Notes: a model not told the origin generated them from the letters alone. DNA of 64,000 bases from JAENVU01 sp031422675 (GCA_031422675.1 JANPMG010000028.1:24445-88444), one strand, 5' to 3'. Counted from the first letter of the stretch, positions 52,297 through 61,647 are shown. A program made the numbers and translations.

Positions 52297-53025
52297 TCAG
52301 ATCGTGACGGAAAGATCGACCGCGGCCAACAGCACCGGCGCGCCGAATGCCTCGGATCCTTCCTCAACAATGGCGTCCGGGTCGACCCGGGGCCAGAGAT
52401 GGGTGAGGACGAGCCGGCCGGCGTGCGCGGCGCGTGCTGCCTCGCCGGCCTGGCGCGCCGAGAGATGAACCGGTGATCGCCGGTCCGAGTGAACGTAGGA
52501 CGACTCGGACAACACGACGTCGGCGCCGGGTGCAAACGCATTGACCGACCACTCGGGGCCGGTGTCGGAGGTGTACACCAATCGGGCGCCCGCGGGATCA
52601 GTCAACTCGACGGCGTAGGTGGGCGGTGGATGGTCGGTCCGTCGAAACGCGAGATCGATGCCGCCGACCGCGGCCGTGGCGCCGTCCTCGACCGGACGCC
52701 AGTCGAAGGTGTCGCCCCAATGCACCAACGCGCCCAGACGCTCCTCGGCCCCGACCGGCGCGTACACCGGTACCCCGGTCCGCTCGATGCCGTATCGCAA
52801 CACGACGTGCAGGCCGTAGAGATCGACACAGTGGTCGGGATGTTCATGGGTGACGATCACCGCGGTGAGTTCGGCCGGGTCCACGTGGCGCTGAAGATTC
52901 ACGAAGCTGCCGTTGCCGCAATCCATCCAGATCGTGGTGTCGCCGTCTCGAACCAGGTAGCCGCTGCACGCGCCGGCTTCGGCCGAGCCGTAGGAACCCG
53001 AACAACCCAACACGGTCAGCTCCAT
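52297..53025 (-). CDS. Metallo-beta-lactamase-fold phosphodiesterase (Rv1339-like)
   Basis: The 242-residue product has the zinc motif VTHEHPDHCVDLYG, GDFDWRP-like strands (GDTFDWRPVED), DTGPE and a late HLWPR. Position between murI and rph matches Rv1339 of mycobacteria, an RNase Z-fold enzyme reported to hydrolyse cyclic nucleotides. The ATG at 53025 overlaps the murI end by ten bases, so it is co-transcribed with murI. cAMP hydrolysis is inferred from context and family only. Confidence 0.82.
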   Translation of the reverse strand: MELTVLGCSGSYGSAEAGACSGYLVRDGDTTIWMDCGNGSFVNLQRHVDPAELTAVIVTHEHPDHCVDLYGLHVVLRYGIERTGVPVYAPVGAEERLGALVHWGDTFDWRPVEDGATAAVGGIDLAFRRTDHPPPTYAVELTDPAGARLVYTSDTGPEWSVNAFAPGADVVLSESSYVHSDRRSPVHLSARQAGEAARAAHAGRLVLTHLWPRVDPDAIVEEGSEAFGAPVLLAAVDLSVTI

Positions 53026-53822
53026 TGCCAACCTTCGACGTTGCGGACCTCGGGCCCGAGGAACCGGCTGCCGAGCTGCGCGAACACGAGCGGGTCGCCC
53101 GAAGTCACGAAGTGATGCGTCGGCGCGTTCGTCACCGGTCCGGTATCGGCACCGATGAGACCGAGCGCTTCGAATGCGGTCTCGTCGGCACTCGAGACCA
53201 GCACGACGTCGGGGCCCATCACGTCGGCAATCGTGCGCGCCAACAGCGGATAGTGGGTACAGCCCAGTACGAGCGTGTCGATCCCGGCGCGGCGGACCGG
53301 TTCCAGCAGCCGTTCCGCGAGGACGTGGACCTGATCGGACTCCACGTCGCCGGACTCCACGAACTCCACGAAGCCGGGGCACGCGGCACAGGTGAGATCG
53401 ACGCCCTCGATGCGCGCGGCCCGCTGGTACGCGCCACTCGCGATCGTGCCGACGGTTCCGATCACACCGATCCGGCCCGTCTCGGTCACGGCGGCCGCCG
53501 CGCGCACGCCCGGTTCGACCACGCCGATAACCGGAATCTCGTACCGGCTCGCCAGTGCGTCGAGGGCGACCGACGTGGCGCTGTTGCACGCGACGACCAG
53601 GAGCTTGACGTTCCGATCGACCAGCAGGTCGGCGATCTCGAGCGAGTACTTGAGCACGTCGTCGGCCGGCTTGGGTCCGTACGGGAAGCGGCCGGTGTCA
53701 CCGAAGTAGATGGTGGGCGTCGCGGGCAGCAGGTCCAACAGGGCTCGGAGGACGGTCAGGCCGCCCAGACCGGAATCGAAGACACCGATCGGTCTCGCAT
53801 CCGGTGGTGCGCCGAGCTGCAT
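53016..53822 (-). CDS. murI: Glutamate racemase
   Basis: Makes D-glutamate for peptidoglycan. The 268-residue product has the paired catalytic cysteines in VACNSATSVAL (first) and LGCTHYPLLA (second), the DSGLGGLTV start and YFGDTGRFPYG substrate loop. Normal length. Lies between the threonylcarbamoyladenylate synthase gene and the MBL gene. Confidence 0.95.
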   Translation of the reverse strand: MQLGAPPDARPIGVFDSGLGGLTVLRALLDLLPATPTIYFGDTGRFPYGPKPADDVLKYSLEIADLLVDRNVKLLVVACNSATSVALDALASRYEIPVIGVVEPGVRAAAAVTETGRIGVIGTVGTIASGAYQRAARIEGVDLTCAACPGFVEFVESGDVESDQVHVLAERLLEPVRRAGIDTLVLGCTHYPLLARTIADVMGPDVVLVSSADETAFEALGLIGADTGPVTNAPTHHFVTSGDPLVFAQLGSRFLGPEVRNVEGWQWS

Positions 53823-53831
53823 CGGGTGACG

Positions 53832-54833
53832 CTACCGGCCACTCGCGCAACGCCGGAGCCGATCCGCGACCGCCACGCCCACACCAACGGGTGGCGGCAT
53901 GACCGCGAGCACGAGATCCACGCCCCATTCATCGGCCTTCCGGAGCGCCGAGTACAGCTCGTGGGCATATTCGTCGACGGTTCCTACCGTGGCCAAGGTC
54001 ACAACCGATTCGCCCCGCGCCGCCGCGTTTGCGGGCCCATCTCGAGATCCGGACTGTGCCTGCCACTCGATGACACCGACCCGACCCTCGCCGCGGGTGA
54101 GCGTGGAAATGCGCGCGGCCAACGCCGCGGCGTCCACGATCTCGACGCGGGCATCCGGCGAGTAATGCGCGGGCAGCGTTCCGGGCGCACGCGTGGCGCC
54201 GCCGATCGCCGGTGCGGCACCGAGGAGCTCCGCGATCATCTCGGCGGTGATCGCACCCGGCCGGAGGATGGCCGGCTGCGGGCTCGTGCAATCGACGATC
54301 GTCGACTCCACCCCCACGGCACACCGACCACCGTCGAGCACCGTGGCGATCTCGTGACCGAACTCGCCCGTCACGGCGGCGGCCGTGGTGGGACTCACCC
54401 GTCCGAACCGGTTGGCCGACGGCGCGGCGATCCCACCACCGAACGCGGCCAGCAGTTCGAGTGCGATCGGATGCGCCGGAACCCGCAACCCGACCGTGTC
54501 GAGACCTCCGGTCGCCACGCGCGACACGCGCGCGCCGGCGCGCACGACGAGGGTGAGCGGCCCGGGCCACCACGCGTCGGCGAGCGTGCGGGCCGCGGTC
54601 GAGACGTCGAGGCCCCAATCGTCGAGGCCCCCGCCGGCCGGCGCGCGACCGGCACCGAGGTGGACGATCACGGGATGGTCGGGCGGACGCCCCTTCGCGG
54701 CATAGAGGCGCGCCAGCGCGTCCGCGTTCTCGGCGTCGGCACCGAGGCCGTAGACCGTCTCGGTCGGGAACGCGACCAGCTCACCCGCACGCAGCGCCTG
54801 CGCCGCGGCGCGCACTTCGGCCGACGCGCTCAC
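53832..54833 (-). CDS. L-threonylcarbamoyladenylate synthase (Sua5-type)
   Basis: Makes the threonylcarbamoyl-AMP used for t6A at position 37 of ANN-decoding tRNAs. The 333-residue product has the YrdC core (FPTETVYGLGADAENADALARLYAAKGRP, SANRFGRVSPTTA, STIVDC) plus the C-terminal Sua5 domain beginning GTLPAHYSPDARV, so it is the long Sua5 form rather than TsaC. The GTG start at 54833 overlaps the cysM stop as GTGA. It sits among cysteine and murein genes, which is context rather than function. Confidence 0.93.
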   Translation of the reverse strand: MSASAEVRAAAQALRAGELVAFPTETVYGLGADAENADALARLYAAKGRPPDHPVIVHLGAGRAPAGGGLDDWGLDVSTAARTLADAWWPGPLTLVVRAGARVSRVATGGLDTVGLRVPAHPIALELLAAFGGGIAAPSANRFGRVSPTTAAAVTGEFGHEIATVLDGGRCAVGVESTIVDCTSPQPAILRPGAITAEMIAELLGAAPAIGGATRAPGTLPAHYSPDARVEIVDAAALAARISTLTRGEGRVGVIEWQAQSGSRDGPANAAARGESVVTLATVGTVDEYAHELYSALRKADEWGVDLVLAVMPPPVGVGVAVADRLRRCASGR

Positions 54834-55765
54834 CAGTAGTTGATTCGGCTCGCCCGTTCCTCGACGACGTCGAGGTCGTCGGTCCACGCGCCCGACGACA
54901 GGTACTTCCAACCGCCGTCGGGCAGCAGCGTGACGACGGTCCCGGACTCCATCCGGCCCGCGACCTTCACCGCACCCGCCACCGCCGCGCCGGAGGAGAT
55001 CCCGGCGAACACCCCGCATTCGTCGAGCAGACGACGGGTCCATTCGATCGACTCGCGGTTGCGCACGATCGTCTTGCGATCCAGGATCGCCGGATCGAAG
55101 ATCGGCGGCACGAACCCGTCGTCCAGGCTGCGGAGTCCCTGCACCAGTTCCCCCGCCGGTGGCTCGACCGCGACGATCTGCACTTCGGGCTTGCGCTCCC
55201 GCAGGAACCGACCGACGCCCATCAGTGTGCCGCTCGTTCCCAACCCGGCGACGAACACGTCGAGCTCCGGACAATCCGTCCAGATCTCCGGGCCGGTGCC
55301 GTGATAGTGCGCCAACGGATTGGCGGGGTTGCCGTACTGATAGAGGAACGCGTACTCGGGGTGCGCCGCCGCGATCTCCTGCGCGCGACGGATCGCGCCG
55401 TTGCTGCCCTCGGCACCCGGACTCGACGTGACCTCGGCGCCGAAGATCTCGAGCAGCTGCCGCCGCTCGACACTGACGTTGTCGGGCATGACCACCCGCA
55501 GTCCGTAGCCCCTCAGTTTCGCCACCAACGCGAGACCGATCCCGGTATTGCCCGATGACGGCTCGAGGATCGTCATCCCCGGCGCCAGGACACCGTCACG
55601 CTCGGCGAGATCGATCATCTGCTTCGCGATTCGATCCTTGGCGCTGCCACCGGGATTCTGACCCTCGAGCTTGGCGTAGATCTTGACGTTCGGGTTGGGA
55701 CTCAACGCATGAATGCCGACGAGCGGCGTGTTGCCGATCAGGTCGAGAATGCTCTCGTGGCGCAC
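54830..55765 (-). CDS. cysM: Cysteine synthase CysM (sulfur carrier-dependent type)
   Basis: PLP enzyme that builds the cysteine moiety on the thiocarboxylated carrier CysO. The 311-residue product has the PLP Lys43 in GGSAKDRIA, the substrate loop SSGNTGIGLAL and GTSGTLMGVGRFL. Location next to cysO and, with one gene between, near mec indicates the CysO-dependent pathway rather than O-acetylserine use. ATG at 55765. Confidence 0.93.
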   Translation of the reverse strand: MRHESILDLIGNTPLVGIHALSPNPNVKIYAKLEGQNPGGSAKDRIAKQMIDLAERDGVLAPGMTILEPSSGNTGIGLALVAKLRGYGLRVVMPDNVSVERRQLLEIFGAEVTSSPGAEGSNGAIRRAQEIAAAHPEYAFLYQYGNPANPLAHYHGTGPEIWTDCPELDVFVAGLGTSGTLMGVGRFLRERKPEVQIVAVEPPAGELVQGLRSLDDGFVPPIFDPAILDRKTIVRNRESIEWTRRLLDECGVFAGISSGAAVAGAVKVAGRMESGTVVTLLPDGGWKYLSSGAWTDDLDVVEERASRINYW

Positions 55766-55786
55766 GGGGAACGGTTCGAGATCCGT

Positions 55787-56062
55787 TCAGCCGCCGGCGA
55801 CGGCGGGGAGGATCGAGACGACATCGCGGTCCGTGACCGGGGTCTCGAGCTTGTCCAGATAGCGGATGTCGTCGTCGTTCACGTACACGTTGACGAACTT
55901 GTGCAGCGCGCCCGTAGCATCGATGAGTTGGTCCGCGAGCCCGGGGTGCGCGGCCGTGACCGAAGCGAACAGCTCCCCGACCGTCGAGCCTTCGGCGGTC
56001 AGGGACGCGGCGCCATCGGCGTGCACGCGCAACAGAGTGGGAAGTCGGACCTCAGCCATCAT
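55787..56062 (-). CDS. cysO: Sulfur carrier protein CysO (MoaD/ThiS-like)
   Basis: A 91-residue ubiquitin-like carrier ending in Gly-Gly (AVAGG), the site of thiocarboxylation. It has the ThiS-like pattern STVGELFASV and KFVNVYVNDDDIRYLD. CysM adds the amino acid and Mec removes it, and both genes are nearby. ATG at 56062 is preceded by TATAGG at a distance fitting a leaderless transcript. Confidence 0.92.
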   Translation of the reverse strand: MMAEVRLPTLLRVHADGAASLTAEGSTVGELFASVTAAHPGLADQLIDATGALHKFVNVYVNDDDIRYLDKLETPVTDRDVVSILPAVAGG

Positions 56063-56076
56063 CGGAGCCTATAACT
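56060..56076 (-). promoter_or_regulatory. Candidate -10 box upstream of cysO
   Basis: On the minus strand, TATAGG lies just before the cysO ATG, with TTGACC about 14 bases further upstream. The spacer is short for a standard promoter, so this is a suggestion only. The 122-base gap to the next gene shows nothing else. Confidence 0.3.
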
Positions 56077-56184
56077 CCGACCGAACCGGTCAAGATTCCC
56101 GTCCGGCAGAACTCGCGTCGCGAGATGACGAGCGTCACACTGCGACATTGCGCTCCGCGCACCGCGCCACGTACGGCGCAGCGC

Positions 56185-57333
56185 TCACCCCGCCGGGGTC
56201 GCCGAGCGAACGACGGCTTGCGGCGTGATGCGCAGGATTTGGTCGGCGAACCTACCGTTGGCGGTGGTGACATAGAGCGCCGAGTCCGGTCCGACTGCCG
56301 GCGTGCGGAGTCGACCGCGGTCCGTCACCGCGACCGAAACTGCGGTGGTCTTCCACCCGTCGTCGCTCAGCCGGATCATTCGCAGTTGCGTGCCCTTGAG
56401 CGCAGCCAGCACCAGCCCGCCGTTCCAGGTTCCCCAGGTGGCGCCGTTCACGAACGTGCCACCGGCCGGGGCAATCGTGGGACACCCCGAGGACCACGTG
56501 GCCCGGACCGCATTCGGGTAGCGGACGAGATCGGTCATCGGCGCGCGCTCGTCGTACAGCGGGGCGCCCGGCGAGCGTGGCACCGGGTCCCAACCGTAGT
56601 TCCCGACCACGAGACGATTGACTTCGTCGTCGCAATCGGGTCCCTGCTCGACGGCGAACGCCTGATTCCCACGAAAGGCCAAGCCCTGGACATTGCGGTG
56701 ACCCCACGACCGGATCCGCGGATCGAAGGGGAACCCGGCATTGCCGGGCGCGCCGGCGCCGTTCTGGTCGATTCGGAGGACCTTGCCGCCGAGCGACGTG
56801 GGACTCTGCGGGACGATGCCGACCGCGGCATCACCCGTCCCGACCCAGAGGTACCCGTCCGGTCCGAAACGCAACCGGCATCCGGAGTGACGGCCGAGTT
56901 CGCCCACCGGGTTCACCGGCATCCCGACCACGATGTCGGTGCGATTCACGACGGTGCGCGAGTCGCCGGCCAGCACCAACCGCGCGATCCGCACGTCGGG
57001 ACCGAGCGTCGAGGCGAAACAGACGAAGACCCGCCGGCTCGTCGCGAAGTCCGGGGCCAACTCGACGCTCATCATCCCCGCTTCCGACTCCACGAGGAGA
57101 TCCGCCGGTTTCCACGCCAGGATGATCTGATCGTCGGACACGATCGACAAACCGTTCGGACGTTCCGTGTACACGAGTGCCTGCGCCGGATGCGCGGTGG
57201 CGGGAGTCCAGCGCACGTCCCAGGGAATGTCGAGACCGGCGCGCGTCGAGCCCACGTTGAGTGGCGGGGGCGGTACGCAAGCCACGACCAGCAGCGCGAG
57301 CACACCTGCGACGACGGCGAAGCGCTTGGGCAT
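56185..57333 (-). CDS. PQQ-dependent sugar dehydrogenase-like lipoprotein
   Basis: The 382-residue product has a lipobox (LLVVAC) and the glucose/sorbosone dehydrogenase propeller pattern: LDIPWDVRW, GPDGYLWVGTGD, RIDQNGAG, RNVQGLAFRG and GPDCDDEVNRL (calcium/PQQ-site-like residues). It probably oxidises a sugar or aldehyde at the cell surface. Its position between mec and cysO is unusual and may be an insertion into the cysteine cluster. ATG at 57333 is chosen over a longer frame. Confidence 0.78.
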   Translation of the reverse strand: MPKRFAVVAGVLALLVVACVPPPPLNVGSTRAGLDIPWDVRWTPATAHPAQALVYTERPNGLSIVSDDQIILAWKPADLLVESEAGMMSVELAPDFATSRRVFVCFASTLGPDVRIARLVLAGDSRTVVNRTDIVVGMPVNPVGELGRHSGCRLRFGPDGYLWVGTGDAAVGIVPQSPTSLGGKVLRIDQNGAGAPGNAGFPFDPRIRSWGHRNVQGLAFRGNQAFAVEQGPDCDDEVNRLVVGNYGWDPVPRSPGAPLYDERAPMTDLVRYPNAVRATWSSGCPTIAPAGGTFVNGATWGTWNGGLVLAALKGTQLRMIRLSDDGWKTTAVSVAVTDRGRLRTPAVGPDSALYVTTANGRFADQILRITPQAVVRSATPAG

Positions 57334-57408
57334 AGGCGCGAAGGTACCCGCCGGTACCGTCATCCAAAACCATGCTCGCGTCGGAGCCGAACGCGCTTCG
57401 TGACCGGT

Positions 57409-57861
57409 TCAGGAGCCGTTGAGGACGACCTGACATTCGGCGATCACACCGTCACGGATCCGGTACGCGCGCAGCATCGGCATCTCGTCTCGAAGCGAAA
57501 CGATGACGTAGACCCACATCGGGTCGACGGCGCTGCGCACATCCGTGGGAGACGGATACGGATCGGTGTGCGTGTGCGAGTGCCACACCCCGATGATCTC
57601 GTCGCCGCGCGCCTCGGCATCCCGCGTCGAGTGCAGGTAGTCCCGGCCGTCGACGGTGTACGTGCGCGCCGACGCGTCGGCGTTGACGGCGGGATACACC
57701 TCGGAGACGAAACCGGTGGCCTCCCGATGCGCCAGCGGCCCCATGACCGGACCCGCCAACAGTCCGCAGGCTTCGTCCGGCAGCCCGGCGTAGCAGTGCG
57801 CCAGGATCCGCTCGTGCTGAGTGATCGAGAGCCGGAGGAGTGGTGACGCGAACGCGCTCAC
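57409..57861 (-). CDS. mec: Mec-type JAMM metalloprotease (CysO-cysteine peptidase)
   Basis: Releases cysteine from the CysO-cysteine conjugate. The 150-residue product has the JAMM zinc signature as HSHTHTDPYPSPTD (His-x-His ... Ser-x-x-Asp) with a Glu upstream (PDEACGLLAG). The GTG at 57861 overlaps the upstream gene's stop as GTGA. With cysO and cysM nearby, the actinobacterial cysteine route is complete. Confidence 0.9.
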   Translation of the reverse strand: MSAFASPLLRLSITQHERILAHCYAGLPDEACGLLAGPVMGPLAHREATGFVSEVYPAVNADASARTYTVDGRDYLHSTRDAEARGDEIIGVWHSHTHTDPYPSPTDVRSAVDPMWVYVIVSLRDEMPMLRAYRIRDGVIAECQVVLNGS

Positions 57862-60164
57862 GACACCGCCGACGCTCGGGCGTTCGTGATGGCGTTCCAG
57901 ACCCGCTGCGCCGACACCGGCATGTCGATGTGCCGGACGCCGAGATGCGAGACCGCGTCGATGATCGCGTTGTGCACCGCCGGGGTGGAGCCGATGGTGC
58001 CGGACTCGCCGATGCCCTTCGCGCCGAGCGGGTTGAGCGGCGTGGGCGTCTCGGTGTTGGACGCCTCGAAACTCGGCAGCTCCGCCGCGCTCGGAATCGC
58101 GTAGTCCATCAGGTTGCCGGTCAGCGGGTTGCCGTCCTCGTCGTAGGCCACGCCTTCCCACATCGCCTGGGCCGACCCCTGGGCGATGCCGCCGTGCTGC
58201 TGGCCGTGTACGAGGAGCGGGTTGAGGATCTTGCCGCAGTCGTCGACCGCGATGTGACGCAGATGCTCCACCCGACCGGTCTCGGTATCGACCTCCACGA
58301 CCGCGATGTGCGCACCGAACGGATAGGTCGCCTCACCTTGGTTGAAATCGAGCGCATGGGCGAGGTCCCCGGCTTCCATTCCATCCGGCAGCCGGGCCGG
58401 ATCCTTGGACGCGCTCGCCAGTTCGGCCCACCCGAGCGCCGAGACGGGGACCCCGGTCACCCCGAGGCCACCGCCCTCCATCACCACGATGTCGTCGACG
58501 TTCGCCTCGAGAAGGTGGGCCGCCAGCGTTCTCGCCCGGACCAGGACCTCCTCGCTCGCCCGGTAGAGCGCGCTGCCACCGATCTGTAGCGACCGCGAGC
58601 CCATCGTGCCCTGACCGCGCGGCACGAGCGCGGTGTCGGACTGCACGATCGTCACCTGGTTCATCGGGATGCCGAGGAGTTCCTGCACGATCATCGAGAA
58701 CGACGTCTCGTGTCCCTGACCGTGGGCCGAGGTACCGACGGTCGCGGTCACCGAACCGTCGTCGTTGATCGCGATCTCGCCGTACTCCTCGAAGAGTCCG
58801 CCGGCCGTCACCTCCACGTACGTGGACACGCCGATCCCCAACTGCTTCACATCACCGCGTGCGCGCCGTTCCGCCTGCTCGGCGCGCAGTGTGTCGTAGC
58901 CCGCAACGCGGCACGCTTCGTCGAGCGCCTTCGCGTACTCACCGACGTCGTAGTTCGCACCGGTGACCGTGGTCAGCGGGAACGCGTCCGGCGGGATCAA
59001 GTTGCGCCGCCGGATCTCCACCGGATCGATGTCGAGCTCGTCGGCGGCAATGTCGATGATGCGTTCGAGCATGGCCGTGGCCTCGGGGCGACCCGCACCG
59101 CGGTAGGCGGCGGTGGTGGTGGTGTTCGTGGCCGCGCTCTGCGCGTTCACCTGCACCTTCGGGATCGAATACACACCCTGGGCCAGCTGACGGGTGAAGT
59201 AGACGAGGAACGCCCCGATCGACGGGTACGCGCCGCTGTCCTGGTACACCATCGCCTTCAGCGCGGTGATGGTGCCGTCGCGCGTGAGTCCCATCTCGAC
59301 GTACTGCACCTGCGCGCGGCCGTGGGTCATGGACACCATGTTCTCGGAGCGGGTCTCGGTCCATTTCACCGGTCGCCCGAGCACGAGCGCAGCCTTGGCG
59401 GCGATCGCATACTCGATGTACATGTCCATCTTGGCGCCGAACCCGCCGCCGACGGCGGGCGCGATGACCCGCACCCGCTCGGTCGGAAGTCCCACGGCCG
59501 CGGCAATGCCGGCGACGAGGCCGTGCGGCGCCTGGGTGGGCACACGCACGAGGAGACCGTCACCGTCGAGCTCCACCACGATGCCATTCGGTTCCATCGG
59601 CACCGCTGCGAGCCGCTGGTTGACCAGCCGCTGCTTCACCACGACGTCGGCCCCGTCCATGATCGTGGGGTCGTCACCCGCGTCGAACGCGATGGCGAGA
59701 TTGGAGCCGTGCTCCTCGAACAGGAGGGGTGCGTCGTCGGCCATCGCCAACTCGGGATCGATCACCACCGGCAACGGGTCGTAGTCCGCGATCACCTGCT
59801 CGGCGGCGTCGACCGCCTGCGCGCGCGTCTCCGCCACCACCGCGGCCACGATGTCGCCGACGAAGCGCACGCGACCCGTCGCCAACGGCGGGCGGTTGAA
59901 TGCGGGCGGCAACATGACGAAACCTTGGATCGGCTCCATCGGGAGCGTGGCGGCGGTATAGACCGCGACCACTCCCGGCATCGTCTCGGCGTCGGCGGTG
60001 TCGATCGAGAGCACCGCCGCGTGGGCGATGGTGGACCGGACGAACACGAGGTGGAGGAGGCCGTCGACCGCGAGGTCGTCGTAGTAGCGGGCCGATCCGT
60101 CGAGGATCGCAGGGTCCTCCCGCCGCAGCACTGCATTGCCGAGAATCGAGCCGGACGCGGCCAT
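57858..60164 (-). CDS. Molybdenum hydroxylase large subunit (CoxL/XdhA-like, form II)
   Basis: The 768-residue product has the molybdopterin subunit motifs: GNAVLRREDPAILDGSARY, VGGGFGAKMDMY, AYRGAGRPEATA (the form II active-site loop, not the CO-oxidising AYxCSFR) and GAKGIGESG, near the catalytic Glu. It oxidises an unknown aldehyde, purine or aromatic; not CO by this loop. The usual FAD and iron-sulfur subunit genes are not adjacent, so partners must lie elsewhere or it is an orphan. Mec is coupled downstream. Confidence 0.88.
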   Translation of the reverse strand: MAASGSILGNAVLRREDPAILDGSARYYDDLAVDGLLHLVFVRSTIAHAAVLSIDTADAETMPGVVAVYTAATLPMEPIQGFVMLPPAFNRPPLATGRVRFVGDIVAAVVAETRAQAVDAAEQVIADYDPLPVVIDPELAMADDAPLLFEEHGSNLAIAFDAGDDPTIMDGADVVVKQRLVNQRLAAVPMEPNGIVVELDGDGLLVRVPTQAPHGLVAGIAAAVGLPTERVRVIAPAVGGGFGAKMDMYIEYAIAAKAALVLGRPVKWTETRSENMVSMTHGRAQVQYVEMGLTRDGTITALKAMVYQDSGAYPSIGAFLVYFTRQLAQGVYSIPKVQVNAQSAATNTTTTAAYRGAGRPEATAMLERIIDIAADELDIDPVEIRRRNLIPPDAFPLTTVTGANYDVGEYAKALDEACRVAGYDTLRAEQAERRARGDVKQLGIGVSTYVEVTAGGLFEEYGEIAINDDGSVTATVGTSAHGQGHETSFSMIVQELLGIPMNQVTIVQSDTALVPRGQGTMGSRSLQIGGSALYRASEEVLVRARTLAAHLLEANVDDIVVMEGGGLGVTGVPVSALGWAELASASKDPARLPDGMEAGDLAHALDFNQGEATYPFGAHIAVVEVDTETGRVEHLRHIAVDDCGKILNPLLVHGQQHGGIAQGSAQAMWEGVAYDEDGNPLTGNLMDYAIPSAAELPSFEASNTETPTPLNPLGAKGIGESGTIGSTPAVHNAIIDAVSHLGVRHIDMPVSAQRVWNAITNARASAVS

Positions 60165-60196
60165 GAAACGCCTCCTCCTGTGGGGATCGGCGCAAT

Positions 60197-60799
60197 CTAT
60201 CCGGCCGGGTCGGGCGCTCCGGGCGCTGCCGCGGGGCCGACCGCCGGGCCGACCACCGGGCCGACCAACGTGGTCTCGCGCCCGGGTCGATCCATGAACC
60301 GGGCGACGTCGGCCATGATCTCGGCCCGACCCGTGTCCGAGTCGAAGAATCGCTCGTCGAAGTCTGCGCGCGTGACGAAGCCGAGCCGAGCGATGCCGTC
60401 GATCTCGGGCGTCTCATCGGTGAGCGTTTCCTCGACCACGAACTGGTGGTAGTCGTGCAGACCCACGTGGCGGCGAAGCGCGAGCGGCGCGTGGTTGCGA
60501 GTCCAATGTTCGACGAACTCGCGGTGAGTGGAACCCGGACTCCGTCGCATGAGCGACACCATCGCGACTACGCACGGTTCCGAGCCTCCCTTCGGGACGG
60601 TCTCGCTCACGCGCCACGCCCAAACTCGTGCACCGAGGAGGGCAAGGTCATGGACGTGCTCGGCCGAGCCGAGAACGAACGCGTCGAACTGGGCCGGGTT
60701 CGCGTAGAACCCCTGGTCCGCGACGGCCCACCGCGCGTCCATGTCCGTGCGCTCGATCGCGCAACGATCGGCGCCCCAGACCGCGGCGACCAGCGTCAT
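60197..60799 (-). CDS. EthD-domain protein
   Basis: The 200-residue product contains an EthD/dimeric alpha-beta barrel region (MVSLMRRSPGSTHREFVEHWTRNHAPL, then YHQFVVEETL), preceded by a related N-terminal copy (AAVWGADRCAIERT...). It ends in a repeated Gly-Pro-Val/Ala tail. Such proteins take part in degradation of ethers or polyketides as isomerases or dehydratases. It lies between the FAH and molybdenum-hydroxylase genes on one strand, suggesting a shared catabolic function. Confidence 0.65.
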   Translation of the reverse strand: MTLVAAVWGADRCAIERTDMDARWAVADQGFYANPAQFDAFVLGSAEHVHDLALLGARVWAWRVSETVPKGGSEPCVVAMVSLMRRSPGSTHREFVEHWTRNHAPLALRRHVGLHDYHQFVVEETLTDETPEIDGIARLGFVTRADFDERFFDSDTGRAEIMADVARFMDRPGRETTLVGPVVGPAVGPAAAPGAPDPAG

Positions 60800-60800
60800 C

Positions 60801-60851
60801 GCGCGATACCGGTCATCGGGCGTGACCGGTCATTGCGCGATACCGGTCATC
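60801..60851. repeat. Short direct repeat between the EthD and FAH genes
   Basis: GCGCGATACCGGTCATC occurs at 60801-60817 and 60835-60851, 34 bp apart, with a third partial ACCGGTCAT between. It fills the intergenic spacer and reaches into the stop of the FAH gene. It could be an operator or a replication-slippage product. Confidence 0.7.
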
Positions 60852-61647
60852 AGGCGATCCGGTGTTCGATGGCGCCGATCGCATCGATCTCGACGCGGAC
60901 GTGATCACCGACCGCGAGGAACTGGCGCGGGTCCATTCCGAACCCCACTCCCGGCGGCGTCCCGGTGAAGATGACGTCACCAGGATCGAGGGTGATCGCC
61001 TCGGTCACGAAGGCGAGGATCTGCGCGACCGAGAACACCATGTTCGCGGTGGTGTCGTCCTGGCGCAGCTCGCCGTTCACCCGGCACCGGATGCCGAGCG
61101 CTTGCGGGTCGGGGATCTCGTCCGTGGTCACGATCCAGGGTCCGATGGGCGCGAACGTGTCGAGTGACTTCCCGCGCAGCCACTGGGTGTCTCCGAACTG
61201 GAGGTCCCGTGCCGAGACGTCGTTGCCGCAGGTGTAGCCGAGTACCGCATCCAGTGCGTGGGCCTCGGACAGTTGCGTCGCCGTCCGCCCGATCACCACC
61301 ACCAACTCGGCCTCGTAGTCGAGCGCGCTCGTGATCGGCGGAAGGATCACGTCGACGCCGGGACCCACGATGGTGTTGGCGAACTTCGCGAACAGCTGCG
61401 GGCGGTCGGGCACTTCCGATCCGGTCTCGGCGGCGTGTTCGACGTAGTTCCGGCCGACACAGATCACCTTGCCGGGCTTGGGGATCGGAGCCACGAGCTT
61501 CAGATCGTCGAGTCGGCCGACGGTCGCCCCGGCGCTCACCCCGGATTGAAGGGTCGCGAGATCAGTGCCGGCGTCGGCGACGGTGTCACCGTCGACGATT
61601 CCGAACCGAATGTCACCGTCCTCACGGTGGTAGGAGACGATGCGCAT
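60850..61647 (-). CDS. Fumarylacetoacetate hydrolase family protein
   Basis: The 265-residue product has the FAH metal-binding motifs ALDYEAELVVVIG (Asp/Glu), a GNDVSARDLQ segment and LGIRCRVNGELRQDDTTANMVF, with TGTPPGVGFGMDP towards the C-terminus. Members hydrolyse beta-diketones or act as decarboxylases or isomerases in aromatic degradation. First gene of the minus-strand series FAH-EthD-molybdenum hydroxylase, consistent with catabolism of an aromatic or polyketide-like compound. Confidence 0.87.
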   Translation of the reverse strand: MRIVSYHREDGDIRFGIVDGDTVADAGTDLATLQSGVSAGATVGRLDDLKLVAPIPKPGKVICVGRNYVEHAAETGSEVPDRPQLFAKFANTIVGPGVDVILPPITSALDYEAELVVVIGRTATQLSEAHALDAVLGYTCGNDVSARDLQFGDTQWLRGKSLDTFAPIGPWIVTTDEIPDPQALGIRCRVNGELRQDDTTANMVFSVAQILAFVTEAITLDPGDVIFTGTPPGVGFGMDPRQFLAVGDHVRVEIDAIGAIEHRIA

